A DNA stretch of 64,000 nt from an uncultured Endozoicomonas sp. (GTDB lineage: Bacteria; Pseudomonadota; Gammaproteobacteria; Pseudomonadales; Endozoicomonadaceae): NCBI RefSeq assembly GCF_947495845.1, contig NZ_CANMAO010000004.1, positions 1 to 64,000 of the forward strand, given 5' to 3'. Shown in pieces: positions 47,313-58,976 of the stretch (its first letter is position 1; each line of letters opens with the position of its first letter). Under the pieces are notes generated by a model. The model saw only the letters and a list, made by a program, of their open reading frames with translations. It ran no database searches and was not told the DNA's origin. A program made the position numbers and the translations under genes.

Positions 47313-50300
47313 CTATCTCAAAGCCTGAAGAATCACTTGCACAGGATGCAGAATTTTACCATCACCATAGCGCTTCACCTGACTCCGGCAGGAATAGCCG
47401 GTTGCCACAACCTTTCCCTGATTTTCAGGGTTTTGCACCACCGCTTTCCAGCTTAAATCGTACAACTTACGGGACACTTCCTGATTACGGCTTTCATGCC
47501 CATAAATACCCGCCATGCCGCAACAGCCGGTTGGCTTGTATGTCAGTTTCATACCCAGATCCGTGAACAACTGCTGCCATTGCGCCGGAGCAGCGGGAAC
47601 ATTACTGATTTCGGTGCAATGCCCCAGCAAGGTAAAGCCCGAATCATCGTCAGTGGCAAGGTTCAGATTCAGCTTGCGCAACGGCTCCGATTGACTGGCA
47701 AACCACTCCGGCATCAACAACACGTCAGGTGCCGCTTCACCCATCACTTCTTTGTATTCATCTCGATACGTTAGAGTCACGGCGGCATCAATCCCCATCA
47801 AGCTGATGCCACTGTCTGCCAGAGCCTTTAACTCCTCGCCATTGGTTTTGGCCACCTTTTCGAAACGACCAAGAAAACCATAGACGTGTAACACCTTGCC
47901 ATTGGGCTTGTAGGGGGCAACCAATGGACGATAGCCAAGCCGAATCAGCAGCTCCACAAGATCCGTTAACAGTGGCGTATCAAAAAAGCTGGTAAAGGCA
48001 TCCTGAATAATCACCACGGTTTTGTCCCGTTCACCAGCAGGTATGGCATCCAACAATGAGCGGCTGGCAATGGACGCACCGGCACGACACATATCACGCT
48101 CCGGCGATGTGCTGGTAATGGCTGGAATCTCCTGCAAACCCACAGTTTTCGACGCGACGGCATTAGTGAGCGACCAACCCATGATCAGGTTATAAGCCGG
48201 TTTCATTTTGGCCAGTATCGGCAGCATGGGTTCCAATAAACCAGCAACGTGATGCTTCAACGGCCTTGGGTAACGCCCATGATAAAGCTCAAAATAACGG
48301 GAACGAAGATCCGGTACATTCACCTGAATGGGGCATTGCCCGGCACAGGATTTACAACTCATGCAGTTATCCAGTGCGCCATAAACATCGTGACTGAAGT
48401 CGTCTTCGCCGCGCCATTTATTCACCAGATTGATGAGTTTCTGACCACTGTTGTATAACGCGCCGCCATGACGAATGTTTTGGCTTTCAGCAGAAATATC
48501 AGCGCCTGCGGCCGTTTGAAGCCTCAACCATTCCCGCACCAAACCCGAACGCCCTTTAGGCGATTGAGTTCGATCCAAGGTCGCCTTCCAGGTCGGGCAC
48601 ATGGCACTGTTTGGGCTGTAGTTAAAACAAGCACCGTTGCCGTTGCAATAAAGGCCGCTGGTAAAGGCTTCAAAGGCATTTCTGCCAATCTCCCGATCCT
48701 GCTGGCCACGGGTAGGCACTTCATCAATTTTCAGTAATTCAACGGGTTCAGGCAATGTGGCTGGCGTTGCAATCTTCCCGGGATTCAACTGGTTATGCGG
48801 ATCAAAGACGCCTTTAATGTCTTGCAACACGGGATAAAGATCCGCAAAAAACGCCGGCGCATACTCCGAACGAACCCCTTTGCCATGTTCGCCCCACAAC
48901 ACACCACCATGGCTTTTCGCCAGAGCCGCGACATCATCGCTGATTAAACGAACCAGTTTCTCCTGATCCGGATCTTTCATATCAATGGCTGGGCGAACAT
49001 GAAGCACACCGGCATCCACATGGCCGAACATGCCATAGGTGAGATTGTGTTCATCTAACAGCGCTCTAAAAGCGAGAATAAAGTCTGCAAGGTTTTCCGG
49101 CGGAACAGCAACGTCTTCTACAAAAGGTATTGGCCGGGCGTCGCCTTCCATATTGCCCAGCAAGCCAACCGCTTGCTTGCGCATATTCCAGATTTTTTTA
49201 ACATTGCCAGTGCCCATCACCACCTGGCTGCCAACACGACCCGCCTCGACAGGCTTTGCCAACTCGGCATTCAGACGATCAATGCCCTGCTGCACTTCAG
49301 CTTCGCTATCGCCGGTAAATTCAACAAAATTGATACCGTCGATCTCGTCACTTTGCTGTGGAAAGAAATCTTTCACGCTTTCCCAAACGCTGTCGGCGCG
49401 AGCCAAACCCAGAACCCGCGAATCAATGGTTTCTATGGAACCCGGCTCAGCCGCCATTAATGACTGAGCATCCCGCAGCGAATCCTGAAAGCTTTTATAG
49501 AAAACCAGAACCAACGCTGATTGTTTGGGAATAGGCAACAGATTCACTTTCACTTCACTGACTATGGCCAGCGTGCCTTCAGAGCCACAGAGAATGGCAT
49601 TCATATCCAGCTGGTTATCTTTGTTGCGGATATTGGCAAGATCGTAGCCGGTGAGATTCCGGTTCAAATGGGGAAAGACTTCAGACACCCGCTCTTTATG
49701 TTGTTCATGGGTGTTTTTTAGCGTTCTGTAAACCTCACCGATTCGATCGTCACGTTGGCAAAGCTCATTCAACACATCGTCGTTCACTGGCGCAGAATTC
49801 CAGACCGTGCCATCCGCCAGAACAGACGTTAATTCGAGAACATGGTGTCGTGTTTTGCCATAAACCACCGAACCCTGACCACTGGCATCGGTGTTTACCA
49901 TACCGCCGACGGTCGCCCGGTTACTGGTGGAGAGTTCCGGCGCAAAGAACAAACCTTCCTTTGCCGCCAGCTCGTTCAGGTAATCTTTCACCGCGCCGGA
50001 TTCAACCCGTGCCCAACGCTCTTCCACATTAATTTCCAGCACCCGGTTCATGTAACGACTGGTGTCCACCATAAAACCGGACGTCAGTGACTGACCATTG
50101 GTGCCGGTACCGCCACCACGGGGAGAAACAACCACCTGTTGAAAGTCAGTACGATGGGCGAGGGTGAGAATTTTGCTGATATCTTCGGTACTGCGGGGAT
50201 ACAACACACCTTCTGGCAGCACCTGATAAATGGAGTTATCCGTTGCCAGCACCATCCGCTCGGCATAGCCCAGCTCGATATCACCAGAAAAGCCTGAAGA

Positions 50301-50366
50301 ATCAAGCGCTTCGGCAAAGAGACGGTAGTGATTATTAGTTGTTTTCTGGCTCAGCCTGCTGATCAC
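47313..50366 (-). CDS. ydiJ: FAD/4Fe-4S D-2-hydroxyglutarate dehydrogenase-like protein YdiJ
   Basis: A 1017-residue oxidoreductase. The N-terminal FAD_binding_4 domain holds VVSPRGGGTGTNGQS and STSNRATVGGMVNTDASGQGS; a glycolate-oxidase-type C-terminal FAD domain follows; the Fe-S module has CMSCKSCAGQCPIQVNVP near 660-680, and the C-terminal CCG domain ends in TGCCGMAGIYGHE. E. coli YdiJ oxidises D-2-hydroxyglutarate, passing electrons to the respiratory chain. The length equals YdiJ. Confidence 0.92.
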   Translation of the reverse strand: MISRLSQKTTNNHYRLFAEALDSSGFSGDIELGYAERMVLATDNSIYQVLPEGVLYPRSTEDISKILTLAHRTDFQQVVVSPRGGGTGTNGQSLTSGFMVDTSRYMNRVLEINVEERWARVESGAVKDYLNELAAKEGLFFAPELSTSNRATVGGMVNTDASGQGSVVYGKTRHHVLELTSVLADGTVWNSAPVNDDVLNELCQRDDRIGEVYRTLKNTHEQHKERVSEVFPHLNRNLTGYDLANIRNKDNQLDMNAILCGSEGTLAIVSEVKVNLLPIPKQSALVLVFYKSFQDSLRDAQSLMAAEPGSIETIDSRVLGLARADSVWESVKDFFPQQSDEIDGINFVEFTGDSEAEVQQGIDRLNAELAKPVEAGRVGSQVVMGTGNVKKIWNMRKQAVGLLGNMEGDARPIPFVEDVAVPPENLADFILAFRALLDEHNLTYGMFGHVDAGVLHVRPAIDMKDPDQEKLVRLISDDVAALAKSHGGVLWGEHGKGVRSEYAPAFFADLYPVLQDIKGVFDPHNQLNPGKIATPATLPEPVELLKIDEVPTRGQQDREIGRNAFEAFTSGLYCNGNGACFNYSPNSAMCPTWKATLDRTQSPKGRSGLVREWLRLQTAAGADISAESQNIRHGGALYNSGQKLINLVNKWRGEDDFSHDVYGALDNCMSCKSCAGQCPIQVNVPDLRSRYFELYHGRYPRPLKHHVAGLLEPMLPILAKMKPAYNLIMGWSLTNAVASKTVGLQEIPAITSTSPERDMCRAGASIASRSLLDAIPAGERDKTVVIIQDAFTSFFDTPLLTDLVELLIRLGYRPLVAPYKPNGKVLHVYGFLGRFEKVAKTNGEELKALADSGISLMGIDAAVTLTYRDEYKEVMGEAAPDVLLMPEWFASQSEPLRKLNLNLATDDDSGFTLLGHCTEISNVPAAPAQWQQLFTDLGMKLTYKPTGCCGMAGIYGHESRNQEVSRKLYDLSWKAVVQNPENQGKVVATGYSCRSQVKRYGDGKILHPVQVILQALR

Positions 50367-50500
50367 AGCGCACTCCCCATCAGTGTTGGCCCATCTGTCC
50401 CGGCAGGTATTGTACGTAAAGCGCTGCCATCAGGGAACAAAGTCACAAAGGATCTCAGGAAATAACTCTACTGCTGACTTTTTTAGTCCGACCATGACTT

Positions 50501-50678
50501 ATACCAATTCTGTTTTTAAATTACGGGCTGCACAGCCATTTTGGTCGACTGGATCTGCGTTGAAGTTCCTCGCCATAGCTACTGCTATGACTCGTCTCTT
50601 CGCCTTTATGCCCTGTGGGTATTGCCCAGTCGGCCAAAATAACTTGCTCACTCCACAATTTAAAAACGCCATTGGTAT
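50501..50678. repeat. Family A inverted-repeat element, copy 2
   Basis: A 178-base element from ATACCAAT to ATTGGTAT. It is the reverse complement of the copy at 14833-14993 with about 17 extra bases (around GCCCTGTGGGTATTGCC). It is located between ydiJ and the DOPA dioxygenase-like gene. Confidence 0.85.
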
Positions 50679-50764
50679 TATGGACGCCCGAACCAAAATG
50701 GAACAATATCCGCAACAATAAGTCCAACAACTAGAAAGCACACCAAATCTGAAAGGAACAGCCC

Positions 50765-51091
50765 ATGCCTGCAATTCACGGTTATCATGCTCACATCTAC
50801 TTCGATGTTAAGGAGGCTGAAAAAGCAGAAACACTGTGTAAAGCAGCGGGAGAAAAGTTTCCGCTTCGGGTAGGAATAATGCACTTACAACCGGTAGGGC
50901 CGCACCCAAGAGGAAGCTGCCAACTGGCTTTTAAAAACTCACTCATGGGCGATATGCTTCCCTGGCTGATTGAGAACAGAAATGGGCTGACTATTCTGCT
51001 TCACACACTTACCGGCGATGATTATTTGGATCATACCGATAATGCTTTCTGGCTGGGAACAGCCGAACCCTTAAATCTGGACGGCTTATAG
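50765..51091 (+). CDS. DOPA 4,5-dioxygenase-like protein
   Basis: A 108-residue single-domain protein of the DOPA 4,5-dioxygenase family (known from betalain/muscaflavin pathways in fungi). Conserved HAHIYFD at 9-15 and the His-containing PVGPHPRGSCQLAF and HTDNAFWLG probably bind iron. In bacteria the substrate is unknown. GAAAGGAAC lies upstream of the ATG. Confidence 0.88.
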   Translation: MPAIHGYHAHIYFDVKEAEKAETLCKAAGEKFPLRVGIMHLQPVGPHPRGSCQLAFKNSLMGDMLPWLIENRNGLTILLHTLTGDDYLDHTDNAFWLGTAEPLNLDGL

Positions 51092-51106
51092 CACTAACCA
51101 AATTAT

Positions 51107-52255
51107 TTACTGAGCCAGCGCCATCTCATCGTAGCTCCACTGGGCAGACTGCATGGGATAGTTGCCACCAATCAACCCTAAATCCTGATACGCACTCTGA
51201 ATACGGGCTGTCAGGTTGGGCAGATTGTGCTGGTAATCCTCACTCTGCAAGAACTGGCGGTTAGCAGCTAGATCGACGAACTCAGCATCCAGAATCAGTT
51301 CCTCCATAGGTCCCAGCGCAGTTTTATCATCCAGCAAATATTCAGCTGCTTTGGTCAACAGCTGCACCCGTTGCTTGGTGTTCAACTGATCCATAACGGC
51401 TAGCATCTGGCGTTGGCCTTCCATTAATGCAGCGACTAACTTTTTAACCTGCCCGCGGTTACTGTCAAAATAATCACTTCTCACCACATAAACATCAGCA
51501 ATAATGCGTTTGAAGAACATGGTTGAGGTAATCAATCGAGCCCCTTCCACCGAACCATCACTGCCAGAGCCAATGCTGCGATTCGACGTTAACACCAGCG
51601 CATCCGGAAGTACCATAAAGGCCGCATCCACATCGGTGTTGAGAAATGAGGCGGCCGGCGCATTATCACTTAAGGTGAGATCTGGCTGCCAATCGAGAGT
51701 CACTTCATCCACGCCGATTTTCTGATCCTGCAGCATGGTAGTGAGAAAATCCACATGAGGGCCATAGGCCTGAAGTGAAATGGTTTTCCCGCGAAGGTAT
51801 TTGGTATGACCAATACCCTTTTTTGCAACAAGACCGTCGCCGCCTTTTGACCAGGTCATCTGATAAATAACGACAGGTTTCGTACGCTCATCTTTCGACA
51901 ATAACTCAATAGCCTGATTACACATGCCAACGGTGCAACGGAGGAAAGGCGTTTCACCGGAAAGATATTCTCGTAACTGTTGTTTAAAATCATCCTGACG
52001 AACCAGATTGACATCCAACCCCGCCTGATCAAAAAGACTGCCCTTTTGAGTTCTGGTGCTCAAACCATTGGTGAAGATCGTAGCGGTATCACCGCCCCAG
52101 GTAATCATGGGCAGCTTAATGGTGCTGGACTCTTTCACCGGGCCAACCGGCGTTGTAATGACCTCACTCAAAGGCTCGAAGGCAGCAAACGCCCGAAAGG
52201 AAAATCCAAACAGGATCAGAAGAAACAGAAAGGGTTTGTACAGCTTATTATTCAT
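51107..52255 (-). CDS. Periplasmic substrate-binding protein, NitT/TauT-like
   Basis: A 382-residue exported protein with signal peptide (YKPFLFLLILFGFSFRAFA). The periplasmic-binding fold of the NMT1/NitT/TauT group is suggested by the segments YLRGKTISLQAYGPHVDFLTTML and NTDVDAAFMVLPDAL. No permease or ATPase is adjacent, so it is either an orphan receptor or works with a distant transporter. Confidence 0.75.
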   Translation of the reverse strand: MNNKLYKPFLFLLILFGFSFRAFAAFEPLSEVITTPVGPVKESSTIKLPMITWGGDTATIFTNGLSTRTQKGSLFDQAGLDVNLVRQDDFKQQLREYLSGETPFLRCTVGMCNQAIELLSKDERTKPVVIYQMTWSKGGDGLVAKKGIGHTKYLRGKTISLQAYGPHVDFLTTMLQDQKIGVDEVTLDWQPDLTLSDNAPAASFLNTDVDAAFMVLPDALVLTSNRSIGSGSDGSVEGARLITSTMFFKRIIADVYVVRSDYFDSNRGQVKKLVAALMEGQRQMLAVMDQLNTKQRVQLLTKAAEYLLDDKTALGPMEELILDAEFVDLAANRQFLQSEDYQHNLPNLTARIQSAYQDLGLIGGNYPMQSAQWSYDEMALAQ

Positions 52256-52762
52256 ATTTATAGCCAGTCAGGTTGCACGCTACGGGATGGAGTTTGCACA
52301 CGCAGTCAATCTCCCGGGCTTTTATCCCTCCGTGTAACCTCGCCAGACAGCCAGGTCGATAACTCTCGGACCTGACGCCAATATGACCGGAACCCTAGTT
52401 ATCTATTTCTGGTGACTACACCACCGCAGCAAATTGTGTCATCAACACATTACCTTAAGTAGTTGACCAAATGAGATCATATTGTCTGACTAAGTAGACA
52501 GTCACTCTGCAGCGTTGCAGCTTCGGTCACATAGCTACGGCTATGCTCCCTACGCTACGCCTTGCATAGCAACTATCCACTCAGCCAGAAATATTCGATT
52601 TCATTTGCACAACTACTTAACGCGTTTATCTCCCTCTAAACTCGGCAAATGACTTATATCCTTTTCAGCTCGCCATTATTCACAGGAAAAATGTCGATGT
52701 AAAGGCGAGAGTCACTGCCTGCAATCGTCGCCTATACCAATAAAAGAGACCTTTACTGTTTT
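52256..52762. other. Intergenic region, substrate-binding protein / DUF4202
   Basis: 507 bases with no supported gene. The second half (52455-52620) is the family D element; the first part is a spacer with the promoter for the substrate-binding gene. Confidence 0.5.
52455..52620. repeat. Family D inverted-repeat element, copy 1
   Basis: Terminal arms TTAAGTAGTTGACCAAATGA and the complement of TCATTTGCACAACTACTTAA extend imperfectly to about 43 bases. The core TAGCTACGGCTATG is shared with copy 2 at 62877-63090, in reverse orientation. Confidence 0.8.
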
Positions 52763-53335
52763 TTACTCCGCTGAAAGAGCTTCCTGCAGCAGGCTCAACT
52801 CATGCTCACTAAAAGGCAGTTCCAATGCCATTGCCTGTGCGGCTTCTGACATTTTTTTCCACGTCTTCTGGACAATGGCAATAATCTTTTCCTTATCATG
52901 CTTTGCAGCAAAGCTGGAAAAATCCTGAGTCAAAAATACCAGGCAGGCGCAGTCTTCCAGAGCCTGAACTTCCGGGTTTCGTTTAATGCCCTGCTTGCGA
53001 ATAATCGTCGATGCTGCTTTACAACTGTCTTCTGAATACCCTTGTGCTGCCATAACCTCGAGGGCTTTTTGTGCATGGTATTTTCCCAGCTCCGTGCGCC
53101 ATTGCAGATAGCCTGTTCTGCCCAGCGGATAATCCGAACGAGGAATATCCCAACGACATAAATGCTGACTGCGCACCGCTATTTGTAATTCCTCTGATGC
53201 GTCCGGCACCAACTTCTGCAGCCATTGTGTCATCTGCTGCGCATAGATCAATTCAGCGGCAGCGCCATCCACCTTTTTTGGGTCTTGGTGATGCAACTGG
53301 TCAATAGCGGCCAATGTGTCTGTAATTCGTGCCAT
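52763..53335 (-). CDS. DUF4202 family protein
   Basis: A 190-residue protein that matches the DUF4202 pattern: LAAIDQLHHQDPKKVDGAAAELIYAQQMTQWL, LCRWDIPRSDYPLGRTGYLQWR and HDKEKIIAIVQKTWKKMS. HD-type residues (QHLCRW, EDCACLVFL) suggest a metal-dependent hydrolase. Function is unproven. Confidence 0.82.
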   Translation of the reverse strand: MARITDTLAAIDQLHHQDPKKVDGAAAELIYAQQMTQWLQKLVPDASEELQIAVRSQHLCRWDIPRSDYPLGRTGYLQWRTELGKYHAQKALEVMAAQGYSEDSCKAASTIIRKQGIKRNPEVQALEDCACLVFLTQDFSSFAAKHDKEKIIAIVQKTWKKMSEAAQAMALELPFSEHELSLLQEALSAE

Positions 53336-53437
53336 ATAGCAATTTCCGCATAATATTGTCGTTATGCTGAACGTTTTACTTGATTTACACCGCTATTTCG
53401 ACTGGTATTTAACATCAATTTTGTTGCCGCAGATCCC

Positions 53438-54112
53438 ATGAAAACAACAACAGCCTCTAAAACAGCCATGGTTATTGGAGCCACCGGAGCCACCGGCCAA
53501 GCATTGATGAGTCTTTTACTGAACAGTGATAAGTTTAATAATGTCATCGTCGTACATTATCGACCAACGCCATGGCACAACCACCCACAAGTCAACGAAA
53601 TAGTTATGGACTTTGATCAGCTAGAGACGATGGAAGCAGGTACTGAAGTTGATACTGTTTTCTGTTGCATCGGTACCACCATCAAAAAGGCGGGTTCAAA
53701 AAGCGCATTCGTAAAAGTGGATCACGATTACGTTCTGGCTTTGGGACGCTGGGCGGTTAAACATGGCAACATCGCCTTTCACTTAATTAGCGCACAGGGC
53801 GCTAACAAGAAATCCATGGCATTCTATATGAAGGTGAAAGGGGACGTTGAGGATAGCCTCAAAACGCTCAACCTTAATTCACTTTGTATTTATCATCCCT
53901 CATTGCTTCACGGTAAACGGGATGAATTTCGCTTAATGGAATCCATCAGCTTTCCTATTCTAGAGCTACTGGGCAAAATTCCATTTTCACTGTTTCGTAT
54001 GCTACGTCCGACAAGAATAGAAGCTCTTGCGAATCTAATGTACCTGCGATCTCTTAAAGAGCCTTCAGGTACAAACTATTTTTTCCCTGATGATATTGCG
54101 ACTTGCGAATAA
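53438..54112 (+). CDS. NAD(P)-binding Rossmann protein (HTATIP2/YwnB-like)
   Basis: A 224-residue short-chain/atypical oxidoreductase. The nucleotide-binding motif GATGATGQALM begins at about residue 14, CCIGTTIKKAGSKSAF and HLISAQGANKKSMAFYMKVKGDVE are typical of HTATIP2/TIP30-like proteins. Substrate unknown. It shares a bidirectional terminator with ettA. Confidence 0.85.
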   Translation: MKTTTASKTAMVIGATGATGQALMSLLLNSDKFNNVIVVHYRPTPWHNHPQVNEIVMDFDQLETMEAGTEVDTVFCCIGTTIKKAGSKSAFVKVDHDYVLALGRWAVKHGNIAFHLISAQGANKKSMAFYMKVKGDVEDSLKTLNLNSLCIYHPSLLHGKRDEFRLMESISFPILELLGKIPFSLFRMLRPTRIEALANLMYLRSLKEPSGTNYFFPDDIATCE

Positions 54113-54115
54113 AAA

Positions 54116-54150
54116 AACGGATGGTAAGAGCATTAAAAACACCATCCGTT
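54116..54150. terminator. Bidirectional terminator, NAD(P)-binding protein / ettA
   Basis: AACGGATGGT and ACCATCCGTT form a ten-base perfect stem. A run of seven A's on the left supplies the T-run for ettA on the minus strand. Confidence 0.8.
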
Positions 54151-54162
54151 ATTTATCAGGGA

Positions 54163-55830
54163 TTAAGCATCAATGCGCTTGTACTTGATACGATGAGGGC
54201 CCGCCGCATCTTCACCCAGACGAGCAACACGGTCCGCTTCATACTCGGTGTAGTTACCTTCAAAGAAAGTCACTTTGGAATCACCTTCGTAAGCCAGAAT
54301 GTGTGTTGCCACACGATCCAGGAACCAGCGATCGTGAGAGATCACCATGGCACAGCCCGGGAATGCAAGCATGGCTTCCTCCAGAGCACGCAGTGTTTCT
54401 ACGTCCAGATCGTTGGAAGGTTCGTCCAACAGAAGTACATTACCGCCGTCTTTTAATGTCGCTGCCAGTTGTAAACGACCACGCTCACCACCCGACAGTT
54501 CACCAACACGTTTCTGCTGATCACCGCCTTTAAAGTTAAAGCGGCCAATATAAGCACGGGAAGGGACTTCGTAGTTGTTGATCTTCAACATATCCTGACC
54601 ATCAGAGATAGCTTCCCAAACGGTTTTCTTGTCGTCCAATTCATCACGCAACTGTTGTACGTTGGAAATCTTAACTGTGTCACCTAACTCAACGGTTCCG
54701 GAGTCTGGCTGTTCCTGACCGGTGATCATTTTGAACAGCGTGGATTTACCCGCACCGTTACCACCGATAATGCCGACAATGGCGCCTTTTGGCACACTGA
54801 AGCTCAGGTCATCAATCAACAGACGATCACCAAACCCTTTAGACAGGTTATTCACTTCGATAACCTTGTCACCTAAACGTGGGCCAGGTGGGATGTAGAT
54901 TTCGTTGGTTTCGTTACGGGTCTGGAACTCCTGAGACTGCATCTCTTCAAAGCGAGCCAGACGAGCCTTGGATTTGGACTGACGACCTTTGGCATTGGAA
55001 CGCGCCCACTCCAGCTCGTGCTCCATGGCTTTACGACGAGCGTCTTGTTGCTTCTGTTCTCTCTGAAGACGTTCTTCTTTCTGTTCCAGCCAGGAGCTGT
55101 AATTACCCTGATAAGGAATGCCTTCACCACGGTCCAGTTCCAGAATCCAGCCGGCAGCGTTATCGAGGAAGTAACGGTCGTGGGTAATGGCCACTACGGT
55201 GCCAGGATATTCAACGAGGAAGCGTTCCAGCCAGGCAACGGATTCAGCATCCAAGTGGTTGGTGGGTTCGTCCAGCAACAGCATTTCAGGGCTGGAGAGC
55301 AACAAACGGCAAAGCGCTACACGGCGACGCTCACCACCGGACAGGTTGGAAATTGTGGCGTCCCAATCTGGCAGACGCAACGCATCGGCAGCGACTTCCA
55401 ACTTACGCTCAAGGTTGTGCGCATCGGCAGCCTGAATAATGTTTTCTAACCGTGCCTGCTCCGTAGCCAATGCATCAAAATCCGCATCTGGATCAGCATA
55501 AGCGGCATAGACTTCATCCAACCGTTGTTGAGCAGCTTTCACTTCGCCAAGGGCTTCTTCCACCACTTCACGAACAGTTTTCTCTGGATCAAGCGCCGGT
55601 TCCTGGGGCAGGTAACCCACGTTCAGGTTGGGCTGAGGGCGGGCTTCGCCATCAAACTCCTGATCAACACCTGCCATGATACGCAACAGGGTGGATTTAC
55701 CCGCACCATTAAGACCCAGAACACCAATCTTGGCGCCCGGGAAAAAGGAGAGGGAGATGTCTTTTAGAATCTGACGTTTCGGGGGAACGATCTTGCTCAC
55801 CCGATTCATGGTATAGACGTACTGTGCCAT
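54163..55830 (-). CDS. ettA: Energy-dependent translational throttle protein EttA (ABC-F)
   Basis: A 555-residue ABC-F protein that binds the ribosomal E site and gates translation by ATP/ADP level. Two ATPase cassettes each have Walker A (GLNGAGKST and GGNGAGKST), signature LSGGE and Walker B (LLLDEPTNHLD; LLLDEPSNDLD). The linker PtIM region (LEQKEERLQREQKQQDARRKAMEHELEW) is present. Starts MAQYVYTMNRVSKIVPPKR, as in E. coli. Confidence 0.97.
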   Translation of the reverse strand: MAQYVYTMNRVSKIVPPKRQILKDISLSFFPGAKIGVLGLNGAGKSTLLRIMAGVDQEFDGEARPQPNLNVGYLPQEPALDPEKTVREVVEEALGEVKAAQQRLDEVYAAYADPDADFDALATEQARLENIIQAADAHNLERKLEVAADALRLPDWDATISNLSGGERRRVALCRLLLSSPEMLLLDEPTNHLDAESVAWLERFLVEYPGTVVAITHDRYFLDNAAGWILELDRGEGIPYQGNYSSWLEQKEERLQREQKQQDARRKAMEHELEWARSNAKGRQSKSKARLARFEEMQSQEFQTRNETNEIYIPPGPRLGDKVIEVNNLSKGFGDRLLIDDLSFSVPKGAIVGIIGGNGAGKSTLFKMITGQEQPDSGTVELGDTVKISNVQQLRDELDDKKTVWEAISDGQDMLKINNYEVPSRAYIGRFNFKGGDQQKRVGELSGGERGRLQLAATLKDGGNVLLLDEPSNDLDVETLRALEEAMLAFPGCAMVISHDRWFLDRVATHILAYEGDSKVTFFEGNYTEYEADRVARLGEDAAGPHRIKYKRIDA

Positions 55831-56190
55831 GGCTCTGGGTCTCTATAAGGTATTAAGGGTAAACCGCGGAAAGATACTGGATCGCCCTGATCATAGCAAC
55901 GGCTTATTCAAAGAGCCATATCCAGTCCGGCTGCAGGTTCACAATCAAGTCATATTAGGACTAACAACAGAAGTAATAGTTCCATCCGGGACGATCCCAT
56001 TAACATTCACCGCTATAAGCAGATAAAGTACCTGTCAGAGAAGTCTTTTCCCGCCAGTGTGGCGGTTTAGCCTGACTCACAATACAGATGAAGCATTTTC
56101 ACTGCCGATTTGCTCTCAGCTGTATTAGAATTGCGCTTCACCACCAGATACTGGCTTTTAATAACAAGCAACCACCGTCAGAGGTAATCA
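55831..56190. other. Divergent intergenic region ettA / glyA
   Basis: About 360 bases. I looked for a glycine riboswitch or a PurR/MetR-type motif before glyA and saw no convincing one; a short hairpin CCGCCAGTGTGGCGG at about 56051-56065 is the only structure. AGAGGTAA precedes the glyA ATG. Confidence 0.4.
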
Positions 56191-57456
<1,266 letters not shown>

Positions 57457-57476
57457 GTCGTTTTATAGTGCTTGAT

Positions 57477-57514
57477 AAAAAACCGCCATCGGCTTTAGCT
57501 GACAGCGGTTTTTT
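57477..57514 (+). terminator. Rho-independent terminator after glyA
   Basis: AAAAAACCGC and GCGGTTTTTT pair around an inner TCGGCTTTAGCTGA hairpin, ending in a six-base T-run. It follows the glyA stop. Confidence 0.85.
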
Positions 57515-57584
57515 ATTGCCCTTAATTTGTCACAAACAATACAGTCCAGTTAGACTGACTTTTTAATTACCAGTCTGACCATCT

Positions 57585-58958
57585 ATGGCCAAAGCAAAAT
57601 CCCGAAAAGCATACGTTTGTACCGAGTGCGGCAGTGAAGCCAGTAAATGGCAGGGGCAATGTGCCGATTGCAAAGCCTGGAACACCTATAAAGAAATCAA
57701 TCTTGGCCCAGCGTCTTCTCCCTCTATTGCCGCCAGCAACAAGGCCGGTTTTGCGGGCTCCCTTTCCAGCCTGAAAACCCTGAATGAAGTAGACGTTGAA
57801 GAAGCACCCCGTTTTTCCAGTGGCATGGTGGAGTTTGATCGGGTGCTCGGTGGTGGTTTTGTTAAAGGCAGCGCCGTGTTGATTGGTGGTCATCCGGGCG
57901 CGGGAAAAAGTACCATCCTTTTACAGGTGCTTTGCCATGTCGCCCAATCCATGAATGCGCTTTATGTGTCTGGTGAAGAATCCCTTCAACAAATTGCTTC
58001 CCGTGCTCAACGCCTTGGTTTGCCAACAGACCGACTGAAAATGTTAGCGGAAGTATCTGCAGAAAATATTGTCGCCGTGGCAGAGCAGGAAAAACCGGGC
58101 ATTATCGTGATCGACTCCATTCAGGTTATGTATATGAATGGCGTCGACTCTGCTCCCGGTGGGGTGGCGCAGGTAAAAGAGTCCGCCGCTTTTCTGACCC
58201 GTTATGCCAAACAGACTGGCTGTGTTTTGCTGATTGTTGGTCATGTTACTAAAGATAATTCTCTCGCTGGCCCTATGACCCTTTCTCACATCATTGATAC
58301 CCAGATTATGCTGGGGAACACTGATGATTCCCGATTTCGTATGATGCGCGCCACGAAAAACCGTTTTGGTCAGGTAAATGAGTTAGGTATTTTTGCCATG
58401 ACGGAAACGGGTTTGAAGGAAGTGAAAAATCCATCAGCGATCTTCCTTTCCCGCACTCAGGAGCCAACCTCGGGCAGTATTATCTCGGTTCTTTGGGAAG
58501 GTACACGACCACTGCTGGTTGAAATTCAGGCATTAGTGGTGGATTCACAATTAGGCAACCCTCGTCGTGTCACCGTCGGCGTAGAACAAAATCGCCTTGC
58601 CATGCTGCTGGCGATTCTTACTCGACATGGTGGAATTTTCACCAGTGATCAGGATGTTTTTCTTAACGTTGTGGGCGGTGTAAAAATCTCCGAGACCAGT
58701 GCCGACCTTGCCAGTTTATTAGCCGTCGTTTCCAGCTTGCGTGATTCGCCTTTACCACAAGATTTAATTGCTTTTGGCGAAGTCGGTCTGGCCGGCGAAA
58801 TTCGCCCAGTCGCCAATGGGCAGGAACGAATTATTGAGGCGGTGAAACACGGTTTCAGTCGTGCAATTGTGCCGGCGGCCAATAAACCTCGCAAGCCGAT
58901 TCCGGGTTTGACCTTAATACCCGTGAATAAGTTATCTGAGGCGCTGGAAGCCATTTAG
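57585..58958 (+). CDS. radA: DNA repair protein RadA
   Basis: A 457-residue branch-migration ATPase of homologous recombination. The N-terminal zinc ribbon has Cys12, Cys15, Cys26 and Cys29; the RecA-like core has Walker A GGHPGAGKST at 101-110 and the KNRFG motif at 258-262; the C-terminal Lon-like domain follows. The ATG is 129 bases after glyA, beyond its terminator. Confidence 0.96.
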   Translation: MAKAKSRKAYVCTECGSEASKWQGQCADCKAWNTYKEINLGPASSPSIAASNKAGFAGSLSSLKTLNEVDVEEAPRFSSGMVEFDRVLGGGFVKGSAVLIGGHPGAGKSTILLQVLCHVAQSMNALYVSGEESLQQIASRAQRLGLPTDRLKMLAEVSAENIVAVAEQEKPGIIVIDSIQVMYMNGVDSAPGGVAQVKESAAFLTRYAKQTGCVLLIVGHVTKDNSLAGPMTLSHIIDTQIMLGNTDDSRFRMMRATKNRFGQVNELGIFAMTETGLKEVKNPSAIFLSRTQEPTSGSIISVLWEGTRPLLVEIQALVVDSQLGNPRRVTVGVEQNRLAMLLAILTRHGGIFTSDQDVFLNVVGGVKISETSADLASLLAVVSSLRDSPLPQDLIAFGEVGLAGEIRPVANGQERIIEAVKHGFSRAIVPAANKPRKPIPGLTLIPVNKLSEALEAI

Positions 58959-58976
58959 ATTTTTTGTTTAACTGAA

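Noticed and set aside
55831-56190. Possible glycine riboswitch before glyA
   Set aside because: I found no paired glycine-aptamer core; only a short hairpin is present.
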